Positions 36,491 through 49,600 of a stretch of DNA of 64,000 nucleotides are shown here, piece after piece. The notes beneath the pieces were generated by a model, which made no database searches, was not told the DNA's origin, and was given only the letters and a program-made list of their open reading frames with translations. The position numbers and the translations under genes were made by a program. Origin of the DNA: Typha latifolia (taxonomy: Eukaryota > Streptophyta > Magnoliopsida > Poales > Typhaceae); assembly GCA_019914945.1 (NCBI GenBank), contig CM034099.1, positions 15,675,923 through 15,739,922 of the forward strand, in the 5' to 3' direction. Position 1 is the first letter of the stretch. Every line of letters begins with the position of its first letter.

Positions 36491-38279
36491 TTTATACTAA
36501 AAACTATACTTCTTGGGTTGTATCATCGTACATTTTATTCTAATCTTATCTTATTACTTTTTTGTAAAAATAAAATTTTTATATAAGAGGTATCCATTTA
36601 ATATATTGGATTAATTTCAACGCACCTTTAATAAGAATCTTGGAAGAAATTTTTATCTTATTCAAAGTGGTATCATTTAAATTTCAGCCGACTGTTGTTC
36701 GAGCACTAGCTATGTGTTGTTACCACGTAGATATTTGATATATATATATATAAAGATAACATTATAAAATATTATCTGATTAAAGTCAATTATCTATTCA
36801 CAAGCAGATCTTAGTAACAAAATTTTTGGGAAATCTTTTATGAGAGAAATACTAATTCGTTTCTCTCTCGTGGAGTAAATAGTTAAAACTACCCTCCTAT
36901 TGCCGTCAGTTTCATGCATTTATTATTCTACTAGTGCACTGATGAGTATTCAGATATTTAATATACCAAAATAGTCTACTTTACAGGTTTAATAAATAAA
37001 TATTAAATTAATTAGTGTTTTACACTATAAACTAATTGTTGATAGTTGAGTGCTTCGCTTAGCATATAAAATACTAATCTTATTAAAAGTCTTTTTATTA
37101 CTATGACAATAGTAATAAACTATTGATCTAAGATGTTGATATGTTCAATATTTAGTTTACTTAAATAAACTATTGATCTTTTCAGTGTATTGAGCTTCAA
37201 GATAAGGCATTCAACATTTTTTGTATCTTTTTTCAGTCTTAATAAGCTCTCCCAACTGAGCTATCCCCACTTTTTTTTTGACATTATAGGTTATAATTAC
37301 CAATGCAGTTATGCCTAAAATTAAACTATTCTTAAAAAATTTTATTTGTATCACTTTAAAGTTTTGACTCTAAAGTTCTATGTTTCTTCTTTAAACAAAT
37401 TATACAAAGTGAAAAACTCAAAGCACACTCGAGAAATAAAATTCTTAGGAATTTTTATTTCATAAGATCACTTTATTTCTTATAACCAAACACGCCCTTT
37501 GTGGCATTGATCCATGAAAGTACATTCAATTATTCAAAAGGAGGTTTATATAGAGTTTTTGACCAATTAACTAGGCCTCCGTAGAAACTTATTAATCCAA
37601 ATAGTTCATCTATCAAAATTAATTTGTGAAGTGGTTTATTTTGGATACGTTAGCTGTCAACTCATAATCCTAGCAGCAAAATGTTAAGCTTTTTTGTGTT
37701 TACGTAAGTTGTAATGCGTTAAAAAGTTAAGTGATTTATCCTAAACATAAAATATTAATCTCAAGGACACTTTATCCTTAGAATATGTGTTGAGAATGAG
37801 AAGATTATTAATAATTATTTGGTATGTCAATCCATTTATAAGTAGAGTAGAAGAGGGCCATGTTTCCTCTCCTCTAAAGTAGAATTGTTTTATCTTGTCA
37901 CCATTAAAAAACACTAGAGAAAAGTATTTGATTTAGATTTAGATAAGATAAATGTTAAATAAATCTTCTCACTCTCAGAATATATTTTTATATTTGCATG
38001 CAACTCTTAGTTAAATTATTGAATAGATTAACATTTTATATTGCTTAAAACAATGATAACTTTAGTGTTTTTTTTTTCACCCAGCCTACATTGAACATTT
38101 TAGTATTTTTATTTGGTAGGAATACGTTGAACTTATTTATAGTTTATCTTATTATGTAAAATACTTATCGGTTCAGCATTGTATTAATATGGACAAGTGA
38201 GTTAGAAAAAAGTAAATTTTATTATGCTTATTTCTCAAGTATCATATTCAATTACAGGCCACCTTGTTTGAAAGACGAG
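36491..38279. other. Intergenic AT-rich stretch
   Basis: No gene, RNA or element with defined ends is seen. A TA run lies at about 36740-36752. Confidence 0.5.
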
Positions 38280-38975
38280 AGAATTCTACCAACTTGTGGA
38301 GCCCGATCCAATACGATTGGTATAGATGGTAATTTAATTAATCCCCCCCTATTTGATAACATATACAAGCTCAATCAAATAGAAACTTATGTTTGCTCTC
38401 TTTTTGTAATTATTCAGTAATATATTAGTTTCAATTAGTTTGAATTTTAGTTAGATTCTAAATTGTGGAAGGCAGTCATTTTTTAAAAGTATTGAAGATT
38501 ATTGTCATTTTCCTTATCTTCCTCCTCCTTTAGTCTCCCTTTCTCTACCTTCTCATCTCTCTCAATCTTCTTATTTAATTTACCACTCGTTGCTAGTAAG
38601 GTCTACGGGGTTTCAAATTAGGGGTTCAGGATATGAAAATATTTGAGTAGTATGATGTTAGCTGTTTATCTCAATTGCCGACCCCTCTAATCCAATAAGG
38701 CAAGTTAACTTCTCTCTTTTTCTCAAACCTTAGTTGCCAGCTAGCTCCTCCCTCGTTATTCGTCGACCTCCTTTCCTCTTTAGGACCCAACCAACTACTC
38801 CCTCCTCTTTTTTCTCTAAGTATCAAATCTACCACACGTCGTTGTTATCTCTATTATCCATTCTTCTTCCATCCTCTAGATCTCATCTGTCTCCGGCGAT
38901 TCCACCACTTAATTGCCTACCACCATCTCAATCAAAATCCACTTTAGCTTGGTACATAACAATTGATATTAGAGC
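38280..38975 (+). mobile_element. LTR-like end followed by a primer-binding-site-like sequence
   Basis: A CT-rich, noncoding stretch ends GGTACATAACA at 38961. It is followed by TTGATATTAGAGC (38963-38975), which differs at two positions from the plant initiator-Met primer-binding site TTGGTATCAGAGC. This is the expected LTR to PBS junction of a plus-strand retrotransposon. The left boundary is uncertain and no gag or pol follows. The open frame at 38734-38979 is a by-product of the CT-rich sequence. Confidence 0.5.
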
Positions 38976-39119
38976 TTGAGTGCGTCCTAGGATCAGTCTA
39001 CAACAATTGCACGAGAATTATTGTATTTAACTCTTAGCGGCATCAATATTTAGTAGGACACTATTAGATTCTCGCTTCTCTCTAAAAAAATAATTAATCA
39101 CTTATGAGAGGCTTACACT

Positions 39120-39350
39120 TGGACGGATAACAATCTTGACGTCAAGCGTTCGAACGCTATTGGGTGGCTGTGCTCTTGGATTTAGGTGTTTGACCACAAA
39201 TACTATTGTTAGATTAGGGCGTTCAAATGCCCGTTGGACTAGTGTTCAAATTGCTATCGGGTTGGAGAGTTCAAATGCCTCGACATTCTGTTACTCCTAA
39301 GATTGTGGCATTCAAAAACTGTTAATTGGCCTTTCGAACGCCTCAATAAA
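39120..39350. repeat. Cluster of TTCGAACGC/TTCAAATGC units
   Basis: Units include GCGTTCGAACGC near 39147, GCGTTCAAATGC near 39218, TTCAAATTGC, GTTCAAATGC near 39268, GCATTCAAAAAC and TTTCGAACGCC near 39333. It has the same style as the cluster at 1-245. Confidence 0.65.
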
Positions 39351-40690
39351 GGTAGCTCTTATATTCCATCATTTGATTGTCGTTGACCAAGTATTCGACC
39401 ACACGAATTCGATACCAGAAGTTCTCTAAAAATAGTAAACAATTAGTACTACGATAAATATATTTAACCTAATAAATTTAATCTTCCTTGAGAGGTGACC
39501 TGATTAGTTTCGAATCACATCAACAACGGGAGTCTTTTTAGCTAATTAAGCACTATCCCATTGAATTACAAGAGAAACCAAAATATAGTCCCACCAAGTA
39601 TTCAAATATAAACAATTCGGTTCTTATTTTCGTCACAGAAGAATTCCTAGTATTGTTTTTATTTTCTTTTTCTTTTCTTTTTTTATTGCCCAAGCCAGTT
39701 TGTTAGCTTATCATTTGAGAGAGCAAAAGGAAATTAAAAAAGAAAATTTCAAATAATACACAGCTTTTATTTAGTGATTTGTGATTAATTGCTATTTATA
39801 ATTCAACTCCTTTTTGCTTATAATTATCATATTACAGCCTGATTTAATTTAAGCTAACCAATCTTTAACAAACTATTTCTAAATCGACATATTCTTGTTA
39901 GGGAATCACATGTTTACCTTTTAAAATAGCAAAGACACGCTATTTTTTAATTTTTAAAATGCATTGGCCTAAAATAGCATTGTAAAATTCAAACTTTTCA
40001 AGAGCATTAGCAAGTGTATTATAACAAATGTCATTAATATGGGTTTAGCTCAGAAAGTGTTTTGGGGTATCTTTGATTAATTTCATTGGTAAGAGTTAAA
40101 AATAATAGTAGGCTATGATACAAAATTATAAGCCAAGGTAAAATCAGAGTAGAAATGGTTTAAGGTTTATTATAAATTTGCCTTAATATTTCTTGACTCT
40201 TTTAAAATTATCACTATAATTAAATTTTACTAAAATATTTCTAACATATTATTATAAAAAGTTAACAAATACATGTAACTAACTGAAATATTGTTTAGAA
40301 TGTAATATTTTTATGCCTAATAAAATATTTTTCGTTATGATAGATAAAATATTAGATAGCTTTTAGAAAAAGACAAAAATAATCTTTTTAATCTAAATTT
40401 ATTTTTAATTATGATTATTTTGATTTAGTTAATAGAATAATATTGTTAAAATTGCGGAATAATTTCGATGATAATTATAAAATATTTTAAAGAATGTAAT
40501 GGCAATTATGTAAAAATCCTAATGCGCGCTGGCAGCATCTACCATTCAGGCACATTCATCGTGGTAGCCAACAAAACTCACCTGTCGCGTGGGACCGTCT
40601 CGAGGCTCGACGGCACAACGGAAGTTAACTTCTCTTTCTCCGTTGCTCCTCCGGAGTCGATTTCGGATCCCGTCACCGCCGGTGGTGGCA
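39351..40690. other. Intergenic and promoter region of the sterol desaturase gene
   Basis: AT-rich until about 40530, then GC-rich sequence that would be the 5' UTR and first exon. No other gene is seen. In-frame ATGs upstream at 40589 would add 34 residues with no family likeness and are rejected as the start. Confidence 0.5.
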
Positions 40691-43600
40691 ATGGAGGCGA
40701 TGGTGGGGGAGGATTACCTGCATCGGTTTGCGGAGGAGACGGACTGGTTCAACGATATGGTGCTCGGGAGTCTCTTACCGGGCGGCGCCTGGAAGCGCCT
40801 CCCTCGGCCTATTCGATCGTGGCTCCGGAACTACATAGGCGGAACCCTCGTCTACTTCGTTTCGGGATTCCTGTGGTGCTTCTTTATCTACCACTGGAAG
40901 CGCAACGTCTATCTCCCAAAAGGTTTTCCTTTCCTCTTTTTCTCTCCCCCCCCATCTTTTCCATAAATTTTTTGGATTTTATTTATATACAGTGATCATT
41001 CATCTAAAACTTTTCTTTCTGATATATGGATGGTTTTCTTTGTTTTTAATCGGCATATCGACCCCATATCCCATACCGTCTGACTCCGCTCCATTACCTT
41101 TTCAAATACCTTTTCTCTTTCATGATTACTGGTGATCACATCACGGCCTAATGATGTTCCATTTTCTTTTGTAGTCCATTCATCAGACATGGTTGTACAA
41201 GCAAACTTTTTAGTAAATTACCCGCTAATCTCCTCTACCTCTAGGGACTGGGACTAGATCAAGATACTGGCGGATTTCATATGCACTAGTAGTATCTAAA
41301 CCGCTCCTTGACACAGGTGTATGATATTTGTCATAGTGTGATAACAGGGATTATTGGGTGTGTTGAAAGAAATGTGTCTATAGAACAGATTTTAGATATA
41401 GCCATGCCATTATGATTCTTTGCGTTTTTGTTCTCTCTGAGTGCAGGCTTTATCTTCGTCTCTATTGTACTTTTTTGAATCATGTATCACAAGCGTGAGA
41501 TATACGTTTCTTTCCATGAGATATCCGAGATTGTGTGCCTATACTTGTGTCTAGATGACTTCACTTATTGTGATGGTCAAGTTTTTTCCCCAGATGATGT
41601 GCTGGTAGAGAGAGACGGGTTGCAGAAACAACTCCTTTAGTAACTAGCATTAATTAGCGTATATTTGTCCCTTTTGAGACCCAGCATGGGCTGGAACCTC
41701 ATACTTTGTGATGCTATTTTAACATGAAGTGGTGTATAATGTATAAATCTGCTTTTCTGGTTTCTACTTTACATAATAAATGCCATAATCTTAATTAAAT
41801 CATGCACTTATAGTCTGCAGTATGGAATCAAGTGGTCACTTATTTAAATTAGAAACTTTTAGGAAATCCAATTACTTTAATACGGAGGCAATCTAAAATT
41901 CTGTCCTTGCCATGAGTTTTACTTCAAAAATCTGTTACGAACCAGATCTGGAACGATCTGATCAAAGGATGATCCTGAGATTTTAATGGGTAGTAACCTC
42001 CGAAGTCTCGAATTTAATGACTTTGGAATGAAGTCAATCGGAGATTTGCATGAAAATTTATAGTTAAAATAGTGGAGCAAGGTTAGAATGGGACAAAAAT
42101 AGAAAAAATCGACATTGCGGAGGTCGTCGGAGGGTAGCGGACAGCTATGGGATGGTGATGATCGGCCGTATGAGTGGGTGGCTCGTGGAGGTAGATTGTG
42201 GCTAGGATTTGAAGATAGAGATAGAGTTTCTAACTTAGATATACTCCTAAGAAAAATAGACGACTACACTTGAAAGTAATGCAAGGATAAACTTAATTTA
42301 GCTTAACTCAATATTTATTCCAGGCATCGACATATTTATAGAAGCTAATCCTAGACTGACTTTCATTAGGATTTGCCTTATTAGCTTTTCTAATTCAACT
42401 AGGACTCTTACTTTAAGATAACTAGGACTCTCGCCTTAAGAGCTTTCCTAACTCAACTAGGACTCTTACTTAGCTAAATTACAAATACATTAAATAAATG
42501 CATAAATAAAAGATAATTAGGAATTTAATCCTATTAGATTAAGCTCGAGACGGTCTAGCCGAGATTGTATCATTCCATTACGCTTCACAACCTTATCTGC
42601 AAGGTGATTAATCCTTGACATCCTTGTTCCCGTAGAGTCAATCATGCCAATCAACGGACTCGGTCCATCATCTTTGAGACCACCTAGGAACATGACGTGG
42701 ACTAGTTGACGCTTAGATTTATGATTTGGTAGAACGGTCATAGCAGTAAAAGCATAAGCGTTTTCTTCTACGCTCCTCTAAGTCATTGGATACAAAGCTG
42801 CGCAAGATCATCTGGCGGGTAGGCTGAGCCGTCTACGCAGGCTAAGTTAGGGCTGATGCAGTCTCTAGTAGGCCGTGGGCTTAGGCCGTCTTTTTTCTCT
42901 CCTCTTTGCGGATCTAGTTCAACCGATCCAACTTGGACTCCACCAGAATAGCTAATAAAAAGGCATCGTCAGAAGTATTGGCCCTCAAAGCCTTGTCCTC
43001 AGCTTGAATGTCAGGCCTGAGCCTACTATGAAAGTACTCTTCAGGGCCGATTCAGACCAGTTAATGACCCAGTTGCACATCTGCTCAAACTCCCAGTAAG
43101 TTCGAATTGTTGTTGACTAAGTCAACTTTGTCAACATAGCTTGATGATAGAACCGAACACAAATCGCATCTGCAAAGTCTTGCCAAGACTCAAATGGTCG
43201 AGTCTGCTCAGCCGACTGGTACCACCTAATAGCTACACTCTCCAAGTGGAATAAAGCTAGCTGGACCTTCCAGTGGTCGGGCGTGCAATAGTACGTGGAA
43301 AATTGCTGTGCTAGATAAGTCCAGTCTAGTGGGTCTCCTCTAGAGAATTTTGAAAAATCAAATTGACGATCCGAGCTTGGATCCCAAAATATGGCCTATC
43401 ATTGCGAGTTAAGTGACCTCGTGTTCGAGGCTAGTCATGTCGGAGATGGGCCCATGGGTCCGGCTCATGTCGTACTCGGGCTGTACACAGGTTTACCTTA
43501 GTCCGATGGCACAGGCCCACTAGGTCGTTCTACTATTCATCCTCGGGCTTATACTCGTGCTCAGGGTCATATTCATAGGTTCCAAATTGGTTTGCACAAG

Positions 43601-46600
43601 GTGGTTGAACCGGTTTGCGAAAATTTGGCATGCTTCGAAAAATCGTGCAATTCATCACCTTCATGCACTTGCCCTAGCCCTAACCTTAGGGCTGAAATTA
43701 GATTTTGGCCTAGGGGCGCCGTTGTAGCCTTGGTGGCGACTGTGCATGGTAGGCGGCTGGCGGTAGTCGCCATCTGGCAAGTCCACGGCGGAGCGGCGGT
43801 GGAAGGCCGAACTCGAGCTTGGGCTTGAGCTAGTGCGGCGGCGGCCATGACGCGTCATCGATGTGTCTACCGGGCCCCGACGGCCGCAGAAGGGACCCAT
43901 GACCCTATTGCAGGGGAGTGACAATAGCAGGAAGCCCCAGCGTCGTCGGTGGTTTACCGGGCCCCGACGGCTGCGGCGGCCACCATTGGTTGGCAGTTGG
44001 CCCGAGGAAGCCAGCCATGGCCACCGGTGATTGTGTGAGCGCCGGACTCGCGACCACTAGCCACAGGTTTGCTGCAGTGATAACCACTCTCATCAGCGGT
44101 CTTCCAACAGTTGTTGGTGTGAATAGAGGCCACGTCTCGGGTGCAAGTGGCCCGAGAAAGGTGTTGGACATTGAGTTTGGTGCCGGTAGGGGGCTAGATC
44201 GTTGCCGGTGGGAGGCTAGATTGCCCTAGCTCCTATCGAGGGTAGGGAAGATGACCTCACGGCTACGGGGATGGTTTGTGGTGATGGGTGGGGCCTCCAT
44301 CGTGGCCGGAGGAGGGGTTAAGGCTGCGGTTTGGGCTGGCACCTCCCTCCCTCCGGTTTGGATCTTGCTCGCTATGAGGGCAGTTTCAACCATGGCCGAT
44401 GGTGCTGGCAGCACTGGTTGGCCATGCTGGGCTAGGAGAACCGCCATCAAAATTTGGATTGAGTCTTTGATGGCGGTTTGGATCTCCTTCGATGATTCTC
44501 TCAATGGGTTGACGGACTCAAGTAATGCCTTCACCCATGCGGGTGGCTCGTCATTGATGGTTGCTGGTGGTGTCGGAGAATTCCCCATAGGAACGGAGAT
44601 GAGTTCCTAATCCTCCATGGTTGATCTCTCCTCGTTCGTCTTGGATCGCGTGTTAATCATCGTCCGAGGAACATCGGCTCTGATACCAATTTTGCAAACC
44701 AAATTTGGAACGATCCATTGTAAGATGATCTTGAAATTTTGATAGTAGTAACTTTGGAAGTCTTAGATCTAATGACTTAAGAATGAAGTCAAGCAGAGAT
44801 CCGGATGGAAAGTTATAGTTAAAATAGTGGAGCAAGATTAGAACGGGAGCAAAAATAGAAAAAACTGATGTTGTGGATGTTATCGGAGGGTGGCGGATGG
44901 CTGTGGGATGGTGGTGGTTGGTCGTATGAGTGGGTGGCTCCTGGAAGTAGATGGTGGCTAGGGTTTGAAGGTGGAGATAAGCTTTCTAACTTAGATATAC
45001 TTTTAGGAAAAAGAGATGCTCCCATTGAAAGTAATTGAAGGTAAATAAACTTACCTTACCTTAACTCAATTTTAATTCCAGACATAAATAATTAGGGTTG
45101 CACTCCACATATTTATAGAGGCTAACTCTAGACCAACTTTCATTTAGATTTGCCTTATTAACGTTCCTAATTTAACCAGGACTCTCGCCTTAAGGGCTTT
45201 CCTAACTCAACTAGGACTCTTAACTAAATTAGAAATACATTACATAAATGCATAAATAAAAGATAATTAGGAGTTTAATTCTATTAGATTAAGTTCGAGA
45301 CGGTCTGATCTAGTCGAGATCGTATGAAGATCTCAAAAGTCACGAAGTTTGATCCTACAAAAGTGTTTCCTTTAAGAAGTGGCATGGAGTTGGTCAATCC
45401 AATTACTCGAGTAATTCACTCGTTTAAACTTCAATCATTGAGATAATCCAATTACTATGGCATGGAGCATCTCAAGCCCTGTTCTCCTCATACATTTATT
45501 CCAAAGATCTCAGAAACATGCCATATTTTTGAGTTCTGGTAAAAAACCCTTTCTTTGAGAAATGATGCCAAGGTGAGAAAATGCTCCATTCTCATCATAT
45601 ATTTACTATATGCAAACAGGGAAAGAACAGTGTCCAGAAGAATAAGATACAGATAATTTTAAAACAAATCACCACTATTTTGAGGAAAAGTCCTCTTTTT
45701 TCAGAAATGCAAGAGAGCAATTGTTTCCGAGTTGAATACTTAAACTGAACAAGCGAGGCAAACAATAATGTAAGTGAATTACTTTGTTGTTTTCAGTTAA
45801 TACTGTAGGCAGAACTAATACTTCGTCCATGGACTTGACTCCTCGGTCAGCACATTTGAAATAATGCATGGGTTTTTAGCATGAATTGTTGTGCCGATTG
45901 GCACAGGTCGATATGTATCATGCCAATAAATTATCAGCACTAATATAAGGGGAATACTTGATATTCTTTCATGGCTGCTTATTGATATGTGTCACTAGAA
46001 TTGATCACATCTTATTCTAAAGAAATATAATTTGAAGTCTCTTTATTTTTCTTTGTGGTACCTCTTTGTAGTTTGGTGCTTGATCTATATAAATTAAAGT
46101 TTAGATTTTAGAAATCAAAGAGAAATTTTGGGTTTTCCCAAGTTATATTCCCCCACAAAGAGGATCCTAAAAAAATTGAAAAAATTCATGAGATTAGAAT
46201 CTAATTGTATATGTTGCACTAATAGTCTAATATTTAGCATTAAAGGACTTACATTTAGGCCGTTAGCCTAAAACCTATTTTAAGGCCCTAGAGAGGTTGG
46301 AAGATTATTTTTATTCATGCCAAGTTTATTCAATATGCCAATGGCACACCAGCTTGACTAGGCACATGCCAGTGATATGTACTGTGTGGAGTCAAGAATG
46401 ACACCTCAATGCCTGTAATTCTTGGTTTCTAGAGCTAATGAAGTTATTTGATCTGCAGCTTATGCTTTTTATATGGAATAGAATAAATGAGAATGCAATG
46501 GTTCTTATTGTCAGGGTTTACTCTCTTATTTTCTATGGAAATCACGACCATTATTGTGCTTGTGTGTGAAATGAAACATCAGCTCTGGGAGAATGTTAAA

Positions 46601-49600
46601 CCTTCACAAGTTAACAGAGGTTGTGACTTCATTTAGATAAATTCAGAACCTTCCAGCATGTCAACAAAATTGTTGTTAGCAATTCCTTCCAATGACTGTA
46701 ATAGAAAGTGGTGTTGCAGAATCAAAGAATCTACCTCTGGCTGTGAAATGAAACATCAGTTCTAAGCAATAGATAACTTAGAAAATTTTTACTAAACTCT
46801 GTAAACATTACTCCCCCCTGAACTACCTTTTTGCTGCACATTTTTCTGCCAACAAGAGTAGGAAGAATTATTCAGGGAGCCTGCATTTACATTTTATCTC
46901 GCAGTCAGTGCACTGCACAGTAATAAGGTATTAATTGGGTCTAAACTTTTTCCTCACATTTCCCTTTCTACCAAAACTTACCATAAATAAGGAGTGATCT
47001 ATATGGTATATTATATAAAGATTGGTGTTGACCTGGATGTTCACCAAGTTGATAGGAAAGTTTCAAACATCATAGTTTACTCACATAGTTTGTAGATGCT
47101 AGATTGAATTTAAATTCTGCGCATTGGCAGCAGGCTTCTTCCCTCTCCTCATTGCCCAGGTGATCTTCCTTATTAATTGTAGTATAAGCTTAAGTGTTCT
47201 TTTAGAGAGCATAGAGTGAGGGGAAAAGTTGTTTAGATCATCTTGGTGTCACAAATAAGGCAGAACTAAACCAAATGCGCTAGCAGTGCAGCGACTTTAC
47301 TGCTAAGATAGTCTTTCTTTCTTAATGTATGCTTCTGATTTTAAAGGTTACGTGTACTGATTCATAAATTTTGCCATTTATGTGGATCATATTTTATTTA
47401 TAGGAATATTGAAAATAAGCTGTCATTGTCACATTTCCTCCTGAGAAAAACTTCTATAGTTTCAATAAGGGAGAAAATGATGTGTGTTAGACTATGGAAG
47501 AACTTCTGAATTCGCTTTTTTATTGTTTTGATGATAGAGTTATGAACAAAATGGCGCATTTAAACGAGCATGTATATGTCATAAATTCCAAGTCATATGG
47601 CTGATAGCTTAATAACATGCTGAACTGCAATCAGCGTAAGGTAGCTTTTACATTTTGTTTAGTATATTTCAGCATTGGCTTTGTCTTGTTAACATATTCT
47701 ACATTTTCTAGGGCCTCACTGAAATTCCTCACTTGATGCAGATGCCATACCTTCTAACAATGCAATGCTTTTGCAAATAATAGTTGCGATGAAAGCTATG
47801 CCTTGGTATTGTGCTCTTCCAACACTTTCTGAGTACATGGTTGAAAGTGGATGGACAAGATGTTTCTCCAGTATCACAGAGATCAGTTGGGCAGCATACA
47901 TTGTCTATTTGGTTTTGTATCTTGTCATCGTTGAGTTTGGAATTTACTGGATGCATAGAGAGCTGCATGACATAAAGCCATTATACAAGCATCTTCATGC
48001 AACTCATCATATCTATAATAAGCAAAACACACTCTCACCATTTGCTGGTCAGCTCCCGTCTTCTCTTGCTCATTTTCTAGATCATTTGTAGTATGTGGTA
48101 GTTTTTCTTTTCTGAGTTTTGACCTAATTGTTAACCACCTTATAGAATAATGTACATGATTATCAAGGTTTTTATAGATCTACATGCTACTCTACCACCA
48201 TTACATTGCTATGATTAGTTATTTTGCCCTTATTAGCTTAAATTTTAGGCCTCGTATGGTTCATGCATAAATTTTTTTAAGATAATTTTATGCACACCTC
48301 TTAAATATAAATTTATTATTTGGCTGTAAAATATAATTATTATCTTAAATAAGTTTATGCAAGAATTTGTGTTTAATTACTAACTATGAATATATATATA
48401 TATTAATTGTACTAAAAATCTTATTTAAAAAATGTGCATAACTTTATCACACATTTTATATGTGATAATATTTTTTACATAACTTGTCATGTGACTTATC
48501 TTATATAAAAGTTGATCACAATATAATAAGTGAGTGTTTGGTTGTAAAATATATTTTAAAAGAGTCTTAATTCTTAAATAAATATTCCTTATGCCCGAAT
48601 CAAACGCCACCTTAGAATGGCTATAGTAACACCCAAAAACATTAATCACATTTTGGAACTTAATCGAATTATCTATTGACAATATTTTTAGTTGTATTGA
48701 TCATCTGTTAGTCTAGATAGTTTCCTTGTATAATTTCTTTTATACAACAGAAAGTGTGAAATTGAGTACTCTTAAACTATTTCTAAATTAATTTAGGTTT
48801 GATCCAATAGTTAAATTGATCATATCTAGGATTTTCCTCAGTATATCTGATTGAGGATGGGACTTGATTGACTTTCTTTTGGAAATTCTGCAGTAAGAAT
48901 CTCTCCGAGTGAGCGAAAATGTTTTCACATTATTGATATTGGAAAGATAAACCTTGGTAATTGAAAGCATAAGTTGTGTACGTAATACCAGTTGCAACTA
49001 AACTGCCAGTCTGCGGGAGATATTGCTTGGATGGATTACTTTGACACTAAACTGCCAGTCTGCAAGAGATATTGCTTGGATGGATTACCTCTTGAGCTAT
49101 AGTTGGCTTCAGAACTTAATTAGAGTCTTTATTTACCTATCTTGTGATTTCTGAGTAGTTTTGGATGAGACTAAATTGAGTGACTTCAATTTACTACATC
49201 ATGATATCAGTAATAGGATAATAAAGTACAAACAGTAAATTTTATGATCTAGTTTCTTTTACTTCCTACTTATTTGTGTTGTTAGAAATTTTCTTTGAAG
49301 TTAATGCAGAATTTGCTCTTGTAACCTAATAGCAGAATGCAGATAAACCATACAAAAGAAAAAAGAAAAAGAAATGTTGAGTGTTTTCTCTTTTCCTAAA
49401 GAGGTTGCCTCATAAAATAAATATTATCCTCTAAAATTATTGAGCGCTGCAACTTTTTATTAATTTAAACAAAATTTAAATAATAACTGTTTATTTTTTA
49501 TTTTATTTTTTTGTTTTATTCACTGCAACTTGTCAGGTTGTATTACAAAGCCTGTCCTTATCCCCTGGTGACAATGCAAGCAAATTTCATTGACACCCTT

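Larger units (their letters stand above)
41933..45327 (-). mobile_element. Internally deleted gypsy-type LTR retrotransposon in STE1 intron 1
   Basis: Two LTRs in direct orientation (41933-42572 and 44690-45327) flank about 2.1 kb. The PBS (44676-44689) and gag order show minus-strand orientation, antisense to the host gene, so the right LTR is the 5' one. The flanks AAATC (41928-41932) and AGATC (45328-45332) fit a 5-bp target-site duplication with one mismatch. No protease, RT or integrase was found, so it is non-autonomous. The LTRs differ at many positions, indicating an old insertion. Confidence 0.88.

Noticed and set aside
40468..40995. 175-codon plus-strand frame overlapping STE1 exon 1
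   Set aside because: It is in a different frame from the conserved desaturase N terminus, runs through the splice donor and ends in low-complexity proline/serine sequence.
43573..44610. Several plus- and minus-strand open frames of 80-120 codons
   Set aside because: They lie in the GC-rich internal region of the gypsy-type element. Only the minus-strand frame downstream of the primer-binding site fits gag. The others are shadows.
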